NCBI GenBank assembly: GCA_005883585.1
Contig: VBFD01000125.1
Coordinates: 43,889 to 107,888, forward strand
Origin: UBA10449 sp005883585
GTDB taxonomy: Bacteria; Chloroflexota; Dormibacteria; Dormibacterales; Dormibacteraceae
Length of the DNA: 64,000 nucleotides
Reading direction: 5' to 3'
Below, in pieces: positions 43,009-50,940 of the stretch; position 1 is the stretch's first letter, and each line of letters begins with the position of its first letter. The notes beneath the pieces were generated by a model that had not been told where the DNA came from, made no database searches, and worked only from the letters and a program-made list of their open reading frames with translations. Made by a program: the position numbers and the translations under genes.

Positions 43009-43578
43009 TTGAGCGCAACTCCGACGCGTGACGAGGCCTGGGAGCTCGTGACATCGATGACCCAATCGGAGCAGCTCCGCCGGCACATGCGCAGCGTCGA
43101 AGCGGCGATGCGCGCGTACGCGCGACGTTTCGGCGAGGACGAGCAGCGGTGGGCGGTGCTGGGCTTGATCCACGACTGGGACTACGAGTCCGGCCCGACC
43201 GCTGAGCTTCATCCGATGCGGGGGATCGCGATGCTGCGCGAGAAGGGCTGGCCTGACGACATCCTCGACGACATCGCCTCGCACGCCGACTACCTGAACG
43301 TTCCCCGCGATTCGAACATTCGCAAGGCGCTCAACGCGGTCGATGAAATGTGCGGGTTCATCATCGCCTGCGCGCTCGTCAAGCCTGACAAATCGCTGAG
43401 CTCGGTCGAGCCGAGCACCGTGCGCAAGAAGATGAAGGACAAGGCCTTCGCGCGCGGTGTGCATCGCGATGAGCTGATCGCCGGAGCGGAGGCCCTCGGT
43501 ATACCCTTCGACGAGCACGTGGAGATCGTCCGCGATGCACTCAAACCGATCGCACAGGAGTTGGGTCTGAATCCATGA
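43009..43578 (+). CDS. HD-domain hydrolase
   Basis: The 189-residue protein shows DEAWELVTSMTQSEQLRRHMRSVEAAM, then the metal-binding LIHDWDYE (HD) with downstream ELHPMRGIAML and SHADYLNVPRDS. It resembles the small HDIG family enzymes that hydrolyse nucleotides or phosphomonoesters. I accept the TTG start at 43009, because the DEAWELV segment belongs to the family and the next ATG (43057) would remove it. The stop overlaps the next ATG. Confidence 0.8.
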   Translation: MSATPTRDEAWELVTSMTQSEQLRRHMRSVEAAMRAYARRFGEDEQRWAVLGLIHDWDYESGPTAELHPMRGIAMLREKGWPDDILDDIASHADYLNVPRDSNIRKALNAVDEMCGFIIACALVKPDKSLSSVEPSTVRKKMKDKAFARGVHRDELIAGAEALGIPFDEHVEIVRDALKPIAQELGLNP

Positions 43579-44558
43579 GCACGAGGGGCAAGCCGCGGGT
43601 GCTCCTCATGCATCCCATACTCGATCCCGGTCCCTCGATCCTCGCGGAGGCCGCTGAGGTGGTGGCGTATCCGTCCGACCGCCCGCTCGACGAGGCAGGC
43701 ATCCGTCTCGCAGCGGATGGATGCGTCGGCATCGTAAGCCAGCTGATGGATCCCATTCGCGAGACGGTTCTATCGACTCCCGGCCTCAAGATCGTGAGCA
43801 ACGTCGCGGTTGGTTACGACAACATCGATGTGGCGGCCGCGACCGCAAACAAGGTGATGGTGACCAACACTCCTGGCGTGCTCGACGACGCCACGTCCGA
43901 TTTCGCGTTCACCCTCTTGATGGCGACTGCGCGACGCGTCGTCGAAGCCGATTACTTCACGCGGTCGGGCAAGTTCCAGGGGTGGGCGATCGACATGATG
44001 CTGGGCCACGACGTCTTCAATGCCACGCTGGGCATCGTCGGCATCGGCCGCATCGGCCGCGGCGTCGCGCACCGCGCGAAGGGCTTCAACATGCGCGTCA
44101 TCTACTACGACCCGCATCCGCTGCCACCCGACGCCGAGCAGCAGCTGGCCGCCGCACGCGTGGACCTGAACCGGCTGCTCGCGGAGTCCGACTTCGTTTC
44201 CGTGCACGTGCCTCTGACGCAGGAGACGCATCACCTGCTCAGCACCGCTCAGTTCGGCCTCATGAAGCCCACGGCGATCCTCATCAACACCTCGCGTGGC
44301 CCCGTGATCGACGAGGCGGCGCTGGTCGAGGCGCTGAACGCGAAGAAAATCGCCGGTGCCGGTCTGGATGTGTATGAGCGAGAACCGGCCGTTCACCCTG
44401 GTCTCCTCTCGCTTCCCAACGTGGTGCTGGCGCCACACATCGCCAGCGCGACGGTGCGCACTCGCTCGGAGATGTCGGCGATGGCCGCGCGCAACATGGC
44501 GACGGCGGTGCGAGGTGGGCGACCGCCGAATCTGCTCAACCCCGAGGTCAAGCGATAG
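43575..44558 (+). CDS. D-2-hydroxyacid dehydrogenase (glyoxylate reductase/GyaR-like)
   Basis: The 327-residue NAD(P)H enzyme has NVAVGYDNIDVAAATANKVMVTNTPGVLDDATSDFAFTLLMATARR, the Rossmann motif GIVGIGRIGRGVAHRAKG, INTSRGPVIDEAALVEAL with catalytic Arg, Glu in VYEREPAVHPG and His in LAPHIASAT. It probably reduces glyoxylate or hydroxypyruvate to glycolate or glycerate. Phosphoglycerate dehydrogenase is less likely as there is no ACT domain. Confidence 0.88.
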   Translation: MSTRGKPRVLLMHPILDPGPSILAEAAEVVAYPSDRPLDEAGIRLAADGCVGIVSQLMDPIRETVLSTPGLKIVSNVAVGYDNIDVAAATANKVMVTNTPGVLDDATSDFAFTLLMATARRVVEADYFTRSGKFQGWAIDMMLGHDVFNATLGIVGIGRIGRGVAHRAKGFNMRVIYYDPHPLPPDAEQQLAAARVDLNRLLAESDFVSVHVPLTQETHHLLSTAQFGLMKPTAILINTSRGPVIDEAALVEALNAKKIAGAGLDVYEREPAVHPGLLSLPNVVLAPHIASATVRTRSEMSAMAARNMATAVRGGRPPNLLNPEVKR

Positions 44559-44560
44559 CG

Positions 44561-45361
44561 GTCACTACTGCGTACAAGCTGCTCGCGCTGGACCTCGACG
44601 GGACCATCATCGACGCCCGGCTCAACCTCGACCCGCGCGACGTCGCAGCGCTGGCGGGGATCATCGCGGCCGGCGTGGAGGTGATCGCGTGCACCGGCAG
44701 GCCGTTCCCCGGCGCCCTTCCGTGGGTGCACCGCCTCGGCCTCGAGGGGCCGATCGTCTGCTACCAGGGCGCGCAGGTGAGGCTGCCGAGCGGCGAGATG
44801 CTTCTCGACCATGGGATTGCACACGGCCTGGCGATGGAGGTCATCCGCTACGCGCAGGAACTCGATCTCCACATCCAGGCCTACCGCGACGACCAGCTGC
44901 TGGTGGCGCGCGACCGGCCTGAGGCGCACGAGTACGCGGGGCATGCCGGGATGGAGATCCATGTGGTCGGTGACCTCGACGCGGCGATGGGACCGACAAC
45001 GCCGAAGCTCGTGATCGTCGCCCAGAGTGCGACGCTCGAGGAGCTGCTCCCGGACGTGCGCCGGCGCTGGGCGGGCAGGCTCAACGCCGCCACCTCCATG
45101 CCGACCTACCTCGAGTTCACCAGCGTCGAAAGCGACAAGGCGACGGCGCTGGCGTTCCTGTGCTCGCGGATGGGCGTCGCCCAAGCGGAGTCGGTCGCGG
45201 TGGGCGACGGCCGCAACGATGCCTCGATGATCGCGTGGGCGGGCCTTGGCATCGCGATCGAGGGTTCGCCATCTGAGGTGCAGGCTGCCGCTGACCGCAC
45301 GATCCCCGGTCCCGGCAAAGGTGGAATCAAGCAGCTCGCCGACCTGTTGGTGCGATCGTGA
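44561..45361 (+). CDS. HAD superfamily phosphatase, Cof-type, without a canonical start codon
   Basis: The protein (about 266 residues) has the HAD motifs KLLALDLDGTIID (nucleophile Asp), IACTGRPFPGA (motif II) and VAVGDGRNDASMIAWAG (motif IV), with a Cof-type cap; such enzymes dephosphorylate sugar phosphates or FMN. No ATG, GTG or TTG exists in this frame between the upstream stop and the DLDGT motif. In-frame candidates are ATA at 44555 (overlapping TAG as ATAG) and GTC at 44561; the first standard start (GTG 44675) would delete the catalytic Asp. I place the start nominally at 44561. Confidence 0.75.
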   Translation, partial: VTTAYKLLALDLDGTIIDARLNLDPRDVAALAGIIAAGVEVIACTGRPFPGALPWVHRLGLEGPIVCYQGAQVRLPSGEMLLDHGIAHGLAMEVIRYAQELDLHIQAYRDDQLLVARDRPEAHEYAGHAGMEIHVVGDLDAAMGPTTPKLVIVAQSATLEELLPDVRRRWAGRLNAATSMPTYLEFTSVESDKATALAFLCSRMGVAQAESVAVGDGRNDASMIAWAGLGIAIEGSPSEVQAAADRTIPGPGKGGIKQLADLLVRS

Positions 45362-46170
45362 GCACTTTGCTCCTCGTTCATGCGCATCCGGATGACGAAG
45401 CGATCTCGACAGGCGGCGCGATGATGAAGGCGCACGAAGACGGTCATCGCGTCGTGCTCGTCACGGCGACTCGCGGCGAGGTGGGCGAGATCCACAATAT
45501 GGACGAGGAAGCCACGCGCCCGCACCTGGCGGAGGTGCGCACGAAAGAGCTCGAGAATGCCTCCCGGATCCTCGGCGTCGACCGCGGTGAGTTCCTTGGC
45601 TATCGCGACTCGGGCATGGTCGGGACCGCCGACAACGAAAATCCCACCTCGTTTCACCAAGCAGCGCTCGCGGAGGCAGCCGCCAAGCTGGCGGCGATCT
45701 TGCGCGAGGAGAAGCCTGAGGTCGTGGTGACGTACGCGGAAGACGGCATCTACGGACACCCCGACCACGTCAAGGCCCATTTCGTGACCAATGCCGCGCT
45801 GGATTCATTGCTGCGCTCGAGCGAGCCGTGGACGCCGAAGAAGCTCTACTACACGGCCATCCCGCGCTCGTTGATGCAGGCCTTCCGGGAGCAGATGCCC
45901 GAGGAAGCGCGTCGCGACGACACCATCGGCGCGACCATCCAGGGCACGCCCGATGAATTGGTGACCACCAGAGTCGACGTCACCGAATTCGTCGACCGCA
46001 AGCGCGCCGCGTTCGCCGCGCATGTGAGCCAGAACGATCCCAACTCGTGGTTCGCCAACATGGCCGACCAGATCTACAGGCTGGCATTCGGCACCGAGTA
46101 TTACCAGCTGGCGCGCGGCAAACCAGGATCGGCGCTGCCAGAGCCGGACCTTTTTGTGGGGTTGAGCTAG
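45358..46170 (+). CDS. PIG-L family N-acetylglucosaminyl deacetylase (MshB/Mca-like)
   Basis: The 270-residue zinc hydrolase has the metal-binding HAHPDDEAISTGGAM and GHPDHVKAH, plus YAEDGIYGHPD and a C-terminal region (VDVTEFVDRKRAAFAAHVSQ, FANMADQIYRLAFGTEYYQL) characteristic of mycothiol-pathway MshB/Mca. Relatives deacetylate GlcNAc-inositol or cleave mycothiol conjugates, but others act on different GlcNAc compounds. The ino1 gene in this window makes a mycothiol link conceivable; no mshA or mshC is present here. Confidence 0.82.
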   Translation: MSTLLLVHAHPDDEAISTGGAMMKAHEDGHRVVLVTATRGEVGEIHNMDEEATRPHLAEVRTKELENASRILGVDRGEFLGYRDSGMVGTADNENPTSFHQAALAEAAAKLAAILREEKPEVVVTYAEDGIYGHPDHVKAHFVTNAALDSLLRSSEPWTPKKLYYTAIPRSLMQAFREQMPEEARRDDTIGATIQGTPDELVTTRVDVTEFVDRKRAAFAAHVSQNDPNSWFANMADQIYRLAFGTEYYQLARGKPGSALPEPDLFVGLS

Positions 46171-46171
46171 T

Positions 46172-46192
46172 CGCCGACAGAACCTGTCGGCG
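46172..46192. terminator. Hairpin between convergent genes
   Basis: CGCCGACAG (46172-46180) pairs perfectly with CTGTCGGCG (46184-46192) across a three-base loop. It sits between the convergent PIG-L and vapC genes and probably ends transcription from one or both sides, though no T-tract follows. Confidence 0.5.
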
Positions 46193-46197
46193 TGGTC

Positions 46198-46587
46198 TCA
46201 ACTGACCAGGACGACTCGCGGATCGGCCCGGCGCCAAGCTGCGTCGCCGGTCAGGATCGTGTCGGCGTTGAGCATCTCTGCCGTGGCGATGACCAAGACA
46301 TCGGGTAGGCGAAGCGACCGAAACCGCGACCGAAGCTGTGCCGCCTGCTCGGCGATCGTGCTCGTCAACGGCTCGATCTGAAGCTGGAGTTCTGCCACGC
46401 GAGCGCGCGCATCGACCAGCCGGCCACGTCGTGCGGGGCCCACCAGACACTCGGCGTAGGCCGAGGCGGGCAGTCGGAGATCGTCTCCGGCGTGCGCCAG
46501 CATCGCCGCAGTGGCAGCCTGGTGAAGCTGATCAGATCTATCGAGAAGCCCGATCACGATGCTTGAATCCAGGATGGTCAGCGCCAC
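46198..46587 (-). CDS. vapC: VapC-family PIN-domain toxin
   Basis: The 129-residue protein has PIN-domain acidic residues in TILDSSIVIGLLD (Asp), SAYAECLVGPARRG (Glu), LPDVLVIATAEML and ILTGDAAWRRADP (Asp). VapC toxins cleave tRNA or rRNA. Start overlaps the antitoxin gene by 10 bases, the usual arrangement. Confidence 0.85.
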   Translation of the reverse strand: MALTILDSSIVIGLLDRSDQLHQAATAAMLAHAGDDLRLPASAYAECLVGPARRGRLVDARARVAELQLQIEPLTSTIAEQAAQLRSRFRSLRLPDVLVIATAEMLNADTILTGDAAWRRADPRVVLVS

Positions 46588-46847
46588 TCGGACCGCAGCT
46601 TCTTCAAGTAGTTCGGGCCGTAGCTTCCGGTCAGGCTGCCGGCCGCTGTCCGAATCGAATGGGCTCTTTGTGTACCAACTGTTTCGGCTCGGGACAGGAT
46701 GACCCTATCTCCCTCCGCGTCCACCCGCAGCTGATCGCCCGGTTCAAGCCCGAGGTCCTCAACAACGCGAATCGGCAGCGTGATCTGGCGTTTCGCCGAC
46801 AAACGCGTAAAACCCCGTTGCCGCTTGATCTTTACTCGCTCTGCCAT
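46578..46847 (-). CDS. vapB: AbrB/SpoVT-type antitoxin
   Basis: The 89-residue protein begins with a swapped-hairpin domain (GFTRLSAKRQITLPIRVVEDLGLEPGDQLRVDAEGDRVIL) and ends with a Lys/Arg-rich toxin-binding tail (LTGSYGPNYLKKLRSEWR). It should neutralise the adjacent PIN toxin and repress its own promoter. TAAGCT lies 6 bases before the ATG, suggesting a leaderless mRNA. Confidence 0.85.
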   Translation of the reverse strand: MAERVKIKRQRGFTRLSAKRQITLPIRVVEDLGLEPGDQLRVDAEGDRVILSRAETVGTQRAHSIRTAAGSLTGSYGPNYLKKLRSEWR

Positions 46848-46890
46848 GAGTAAAGCTTAGCAGATCGATAAGAACGGGTCCGCGTAGACT
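46830..46890. promoter_or_regulatory. vapBC operator and divergent vapB/ispH promoters
   Basis: CTTTACTC (46830-46837) and GAGTAAAG (46848-46855) are perfect 8-bp arms around 10 bases and span the vapB start codon and part of its -10 (TAAGCT on the minus strand, 46854-46859). This is a good candidate for the autoregulatory antitoxin site. On the plus strand TAGACT (46885-46890) lies 8 bases before the ispH ATG. Confidence 0.5.
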
Positions 46891-46898
46891 CGATAGCC

Positions 46899-47768
46899 AT
46901 GGAAGTCGTCAGGATCACCCCTCGCGGCTACTGCCACGGCGTGGTCGATGCGTTCCGGATCGCCAAGCGGGTGCGCGAAGAGACCAATGGGCCGGTGCAC
47001 ATGCTCGGCATGCTGGTTCACAACACGCACGCGACAGACGATCTCCAGGCGCAGGGGATCGCGCTGGTCGATCCGCCCGACCGCCTGGCAGGTCTCGACC
47101 AGATCAAGGACGGCACGGTGATCTTCACCGCGCACGGAGTTTCGCCCCAGGTCAAGCAGCGCGCGGTCGAGCGAGGCCTCACCGCAATCGACGCCACGTG
47201 CTCGGACGTCGTGCGGACGCACGAGCTGGTCGCCGATCTCGCCGGCAAGGGCTACGAGGTCGTCTACATCGGACGCAAGGGACACCCCGAGCCCGAAGGT
47301 GTCGTGGGCGAGGCACCCGGAAAGGTGCACCTGGTCCAGGACCCGGAGGACATCGATGCGCTCGAGCTCGAGGGCGATCGGATCGCCGTCACCTGCCAGA
47401 CCACCCTTTCGGTGTGGGATACGGAGGACCTCATCGGCCGCGTGAAGTCACGCTACCCGCAAGCCGAGGTCCACAACGAGATCTGCCGCGCCACGCAGGA
47501 GCGGCAGGAGGCGGCGGTGGAGGCCGCGAAGCTGGTCGACGTCGTGATCGTGGTCGGCAGCCCGCGCTCCTCCAACTCCCTGCGCCTGGTCGAGGTGGTC
47601 AAGAAGCTGGGCAACAAGCCCGCCTACCTGGTCGACCGGCTCGAGGATCTCGACCTCGCCTGGCTCAAGGGGGCCCAGAAGGTCGGCGTCACCAGCGGGG
47701 CTTCGACTCCGTCGCAGCTGACCCGGCGCGTCATCGAGTACATCGAGGCCCTGGAACCGCCGGCCTAA
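46899..47768 (+). CDS. ispH: 4-hydroxy-3-methylbut-2-enyl diphosphate reductase
   Basis: IspH makes IPP and DMAPP in the last step of the MEP isoprenoid pathway using a [4Fe-4S] cluster. The 289-residue protein has the three cluster cysteines Cys12 (PRGYCHGV), Cys101 (DATCSDV) and Cys196 (NEICRAT), plus the catalytic Glu region in GHPEPEGVVG and the SSNSLRLVEV substrate motif. The mRNA is probably leaderless. It ends convergently with the MaoC-like gene. Confidence 0.94.
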   Translation: MEVVRITPRGYCHGVVDAFRIAKRVREETNGPVHMLGMLVHNTHATDDLQAQGIALVDPPDRLAGLDQIKDGTVIFTAHGVSPQVKQRAVERGLTAIDATCSDVVRTHELVADLAGKGYEVVYIGRKGHPEPEGVVGEAPGKVHLVQDPEDIDALELEGDRIAVTCQTTLSVWDTEDLIGRVKSRYPQAEVHNEICRATQERQEAAVEAAKLVDVVIVVGSPRSSNSLRLVEVVKKLGNKPAYLVDRLEDLDLAWLKGAQKVGVTSGASTPSQLTRRVIEYIEALEPPA

Positions 47769-48589
47769 GTTCGGCGGAGCCTCTTCATTACGCGGCTGAG
47801 CGCACCGGTTGGCGGGGCCGAAGCCGGCACGGTGACCGGCGCCGGTGACGGCGGAGGGGAACTGGCGGTGGGCGCCGGAGGGGGCGAGGAGGGCTGGCCG
47901 TCGTGGCCGGATGAGCTGCCGGCACGTGGGCGCCGGCGCCGGCGCCGCCTGGCGGTGCTCGTCTTCTCGGCAGCCGCTGTAGGCGCAACCTCGACCGGGG
48001 GCGGGGCCGGCTCCACCGGCTTTGCCGTGGCGGGCGACCGCCGACCTCGGCGCCTCCGCGACGCCGGAGCGGCCTGGGCGGCGTCGGCGGGTTGGGCGGG
48101 TTGGACCGGTTGGGTCCGGGCGGCCGGAGCCTTGCGCCGCACGCTGGCCCCTACCTCCCCCTCCGCGCACATGGCTCCATCGGCGGTGTGGACGTCCACC
48201 CTCCACACGACGATGGCGGTGGGTGCCCCGCCGACGGGCGGCCGCTTCTGCGTAAGTGTCCAGCGGGCGTAGATGGTCTCCCCGGCCCGCACTGGGCGGG
48301 GGAACTTCCAGTTCAGCCACTCCCATTCGGCCACCGAGGGAAGGGGCATGTCCATGGTTCCCAGGCCTATGGCCACCGCCACCAGGAGGGCTGGCGGGGC
48401 GAAGCGCGCGCCGGCGTGACCGGCGTCGATCGCGAGTGGGGAGAAGTCGCCGGCGACCCCGGCAAAGAGCGCGATCTCAGCCTCCGAGATGGTGCGCCGC
48501 CGGGTCGTCCACTCACCGCCGAGTGGTAGGTCGTCGAAAGAGATCGGCTCCAGGTCGCGAGCGAGTATAGCGGGGATAGCGGGGATCAA
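47765..48589 (-). CDS. MaoC-like hot-dog dehydratase with an Arg/Pro/Ala-rich C-terminal tail
   Basis: Residues about 1-140 form a MaoC-type hot-dog domain (ISFDDLPLGGEWTTRRRTISEAEIALFAGVAGDFSPLAIDAGHA, PALLVAVAIGLG, WEWLNWKFPRPVRAGETIYARW). Typical members hydrate enoyl-CoA. The last 125 residues are low complexity with poly-Arg patches (SRRRRGRRSP, RRRRRRRPRAG) and Pro/Ala runs, unexpected for such an enzyme and possibly nucleic-acid or envelope binding. The start is uncertain: TTG 48589 is the best in-frame choice. A frame continuing to 49600 is antisense of the GGDEF gene. Confidence 0.7.
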   Translation of the reverse strand: MIPAIPAILARDLEPISFDDLPLGGEWTTRRRTISEAEIALFAGVAGDFSPLAIDAGHAGARFAPPALLVAVAIGLGTMDMPLPSVAEWEWLNWKFPRPVRAGETIYARWTLTQKRPPVGGAPTAIVVWRVDVHTADGAMCAEGEVGASVRRKAPAARTQPVQPAQPADAAQAAPASRRRRGRRSPATAKPVEPAPPPVEVAPTAAAEKTSTARRRRRRRPRAGSSSGHDGQPSSPPPAPTASSPPPSPAPVTVPASAPPTGALSRVMKRLRRT

Positions 48590-48643
48590 CCTTACGCCCC
48601 GCGGCGTTACCCTATGGCAAGTTCGAACCCGGGGAGGGTTTCC

Positions 48644-49948
48644 GTGCCCGATATAGCGTCCGTTCTTTTGATCACCTCGGTGCTGTTCATCATTGCGGTG
48701 ATCCTGTTGACGATCGCCCTCATGCGCATGCGAGGCATGACGCGACGGCTGCAAGAGGCGCTCGAAGACGAAAGTGGCGCCCGCGATCGTGCGGCGCTTC
48801 TCCTGGCGATGGCTTCCGCGGTCAACTCCTCGTTGGGTCTCGAAGAGGTCCTCGACGTCGCCATCCGGCACGCGGGCCGCATCATGGGTGCCGTCGCCGG
48901 CTCGATGTACCTGGTGGTGCCGGGCAAGACTGAGATGCGCCGCCAGGCTCAGTACGGCCTCACCCACCGCCCGCGTGGCACCGTCCGCGCCCTGGACGAA
49001 GAGCCCTTGCGGTCGGCGCTCGCGGCGATGCGGCCGGTGGTCGTCCGCCTCGCCGAAGACTCCGCACCCGGCCTCGAGGCGGGTGGTCACCCGCAGCACG
49101 TGCTGGTCGTGCCCGTTACTCGTTCCGGCCAGCTGATGGGCGCGCTGGAGCTCTACTTGAACGCCTGGCGCGAGCTGACCGAGGACCAGAGCGACCTCCT
49201 GATCGGAGTCGCATCGCAGGCCGCGATCGCCATCCGCCATGCGCAGCTGTTCCAGGCGCAGGAAGAGAACGCGCTGACGGACGAGCTGACGAAGCTTCCG
49301 AACCGGCGGGCGCTGGCGCAGCAGTTCCTGAAAGAGACGACCCGCGCGCGCCGCCACCACAAGCCGATCGCCTTCCTGATGGTCGACCTCGACCACTTCA
49401 AGCAGGTCAACGACACATACGGCCACCTTCACGGCGACGCGGTGCTCGCTGAGCTCGCCTCGATCCTGAGCACAGGCGCCCGCGAGTCCGATGTCTGCGC
49501 GCGATACGGCGGCGAGGAGTTCGCGCTCGTGCTGCATGAGACGAACGACGCCGGCGCTCGCATTCTCGCCGAGCGCATCCGCGCCAAGGTCGCGGCGCAC
49601 ACGTTCCCCGGCGGTTTGAAGCTGACGATCAGCATCGGCGTGGCGGCCACGGCCGAGGCGGCGCTCTTCACCCGTTTCCCAGCTATCGCTATGTGCTCGA
49701 CGAGCTCCTCAAGTCCCGGGCGCCGGCGGAGGCAGCCTCACCCCGGCGCGTCGCCGGAGCGGCTCCGCGTGGAAAGCGGCCATCACGATCGCGAGCACAA
49801 CCGCCGCCACAGCGCACACGGTGAACCCCGCGGCATAGCCGTAGTTCTGGACGACCGGACCGAAGAAGAGCGGGCCCGCGGAAAGGCCCAGGAAGAGCAC
49901 GGTGCCGTAAATCCCCATCGTCACGCCGCGCGTGGATACCGCGGATAG
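48644..49948 (+). CDS. Membrane-anchored GAF-GGDEF diguanylate cyclase, C-terminus disrupted
   Basis: GTG 48644 follows a strong GGGGAGGG. The protein has one membrane helix (about 4-28), a GAF domain (about 60-210) and a GGDEF domain (TDELTKLPNRRALAQQFLKE, FLMVDLDHFKQVNDTYGHLHGD) with signature RYGGEEF and an upstream RESD inhibitory site, so it should make cyclic di-GMP. The domain match ends about residue 340 (TISIGVAATAE), some 25-30 residues early. The frame then runs 240 bases antisense to the convergent MFS gene with atypical composition. A -1 shift near 49665 would give a shorter end at 49824. Treat residues after about 345 as unreliable. Confidence 0.75.
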   Translation: MPDIASVLLITSVLFIIAVILLTIALMRMRGMTRRLQEALEDESGARDRAALLLAMASAVNSSLGLEEVLDVAIRHAGRIMGAVAGSMYLVVPGKTEMRRQAQYGLTHRPRGTVRALDEEPLRSALAAMRPVVVRLAEDSAPGLEAGGHPQHVLVVPVTRSGQLMGALELYLNAWRELTEDQSDLLIGVASQAAIAIRHAQLFQAQEENALTDELTKLPNRRALAQQFLKETTRARRHHKPIAFLMVDLDHFKQVNDTYGHLHGDAVLAELASILSTGARESDVCARYGGEEFALVLHETNDAGARILAERIRAKVAAHTFPGGLKLTISIGVAATAEAALFTRFPAIAMCSTSSSSPGRRRRQPHPGASPERLRVESGHHDREHNRRHSAHGEPRGIAVVLDDRTEEERARGKAQEEHGAVNPHRHAARGYRG

Positions 49949-50920
49949 GTCGGCGAACACCACTCCCATCGCGACGAATGCGGTGGCCATGAACGGCGTC
50001 GCCACGACCAGCACGATCGCCGGCGCCCAGAAGCCGGTCAGGTGGCCGAGGACGATAGCGGCCGCCGACCAGACCACGACCCCGGTGAAGACGATCGGCC
50101 AGCGACGCCGGGCGCGATCGACCAGCATCCCGCCCGGGATTCGCGACACGCCGTTGGCGACAGCCTGCAGAGCGAGAAGGAGGCCGACCTGAGCGCTAGG
50201 CAGCCGAAGCGCTTCTTTGCCAAAGATGGGGAGAAACGCGCCGACCGTGCCCCATGCGAACGAAGCCGCGACCAGCCCGATCGCGACCGGCACGAAGGCG
50301 GGCTGAGCCACGAGCGCGCGAAAGGGCTCACGCAGGGAAAGCCCGCGTCGGGACGATTGTCGCGTGCCGCTCGCCAGGAGCCCGCCGGGGATGGTGAAGA
50401 CGAGCAGCGCGGTGGTGACCGCCAGGTCGGTCCGGATGTCAAGCCAGTTCAGGAGTACCCCTGCGATGGACGGGCCGATGAAGAAACCCGCCTGCATCGA
50501 GAACGTGAGCCATCCCATCGCTCGGCCGAGTCGGCCGCTCTTCACCGATTCCGTGACCGCCGAGAACAGCGCCGCTTGCTGGGCGCCCCCGCCGAGCCCG
50601 CCGACGATCTGCCAGATGAACAACGGGAGGACCGTCGTCGTGGCGGCGGCCGCGAGCTGTGAGCCCGCGGCCACGAGCAGCGAGAAGATCAGCAGCGATC
50701 GCGCGCCGAAGCGGTCGATGAGAAGTCCAGACGGCAGCGAGAGCAGGGCCGCGGCCAGAGTGCCCACCGAGAACAGAGCGCCGACCTGAAACCGATCCGC
50801 GCCGAGGTCGTGCGCATAGAGCGGGATGGTGAGACCGCGCGCCGAAAGTGCGGCGAACGATGCGCCGGCCGCGATGTAGATCGCGAGCGTCCGCCGCGAT
50901 TCGAGGACGCTCAGCCGCAC
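49709..50920 (-). CDS. MFS transporter
   Basis: A 403-residue, 12-helix transporter starting MRLSVLESRRTLAIYIAAGASFAAL, with SLPSGLLIDRFGARSLLIFSLL (motif A region) and a second-half counterpart SRIPGGMLVDRARRRWP. The family covers sugar, drug and metabolite exporters; no specific substrate can be assigned. It is divergent from the adenylate cyclase gene, 20 bases apart, and its 3' end lies under the doubtful end of the GGDEF gene. Confidence 0.85.
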   Translation of the reverse strand: MRLSVLESRRTLAIYIAAGASFAALSARGLTIPLYAHDLGADRFQVGALFSVGTLAAALLSLPSGLLIDRFGARSLLIFSLLVAAGSQLAAAATTTVLPLFIWQIVGGLGGGAQQAALFSAVTESVKSGRLGRAMGWLTFSMQAGFFIGPSIAGVLLNWLDIRTDLAVTTALLVFTIPGGLLASGTRQSSRRGLSLREPFRALVAQPAFVPVAIGLVAASFAWGTVGAFLPIFGKEALRLPSAQVGLLLALQAVANGVSRIPGGMLVDRARRRWPIVFTGVVVWSAAAIVLGHLTGFWAPAIVLVVATPFMATAFVAMGVVFADLSAVSTRGVTMGIYGTVLFLGLSAGPLFFGPVVQNYGYAAGFTVCAVAAVVLAIVMAAFHAEPLRRRAGVRLPPPAPGT

Positions 50921-50940
50921 CCCTCCTAAGATAGCGGCGC

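Noticed and set aside
48563..48586. Tandem ATAGCGGGG repeat as a regulatory array
   Set aside because: Only two 9-bp units, possibly inside the start of the MaoC-like coding region; not enough for an array.
47765..49600. 611-codon minus-strand frame
   Set aside because: Only 47765 to about 48589 has MaoC-like sequence; the rest is antisense of the GAF-GGDEF gene.
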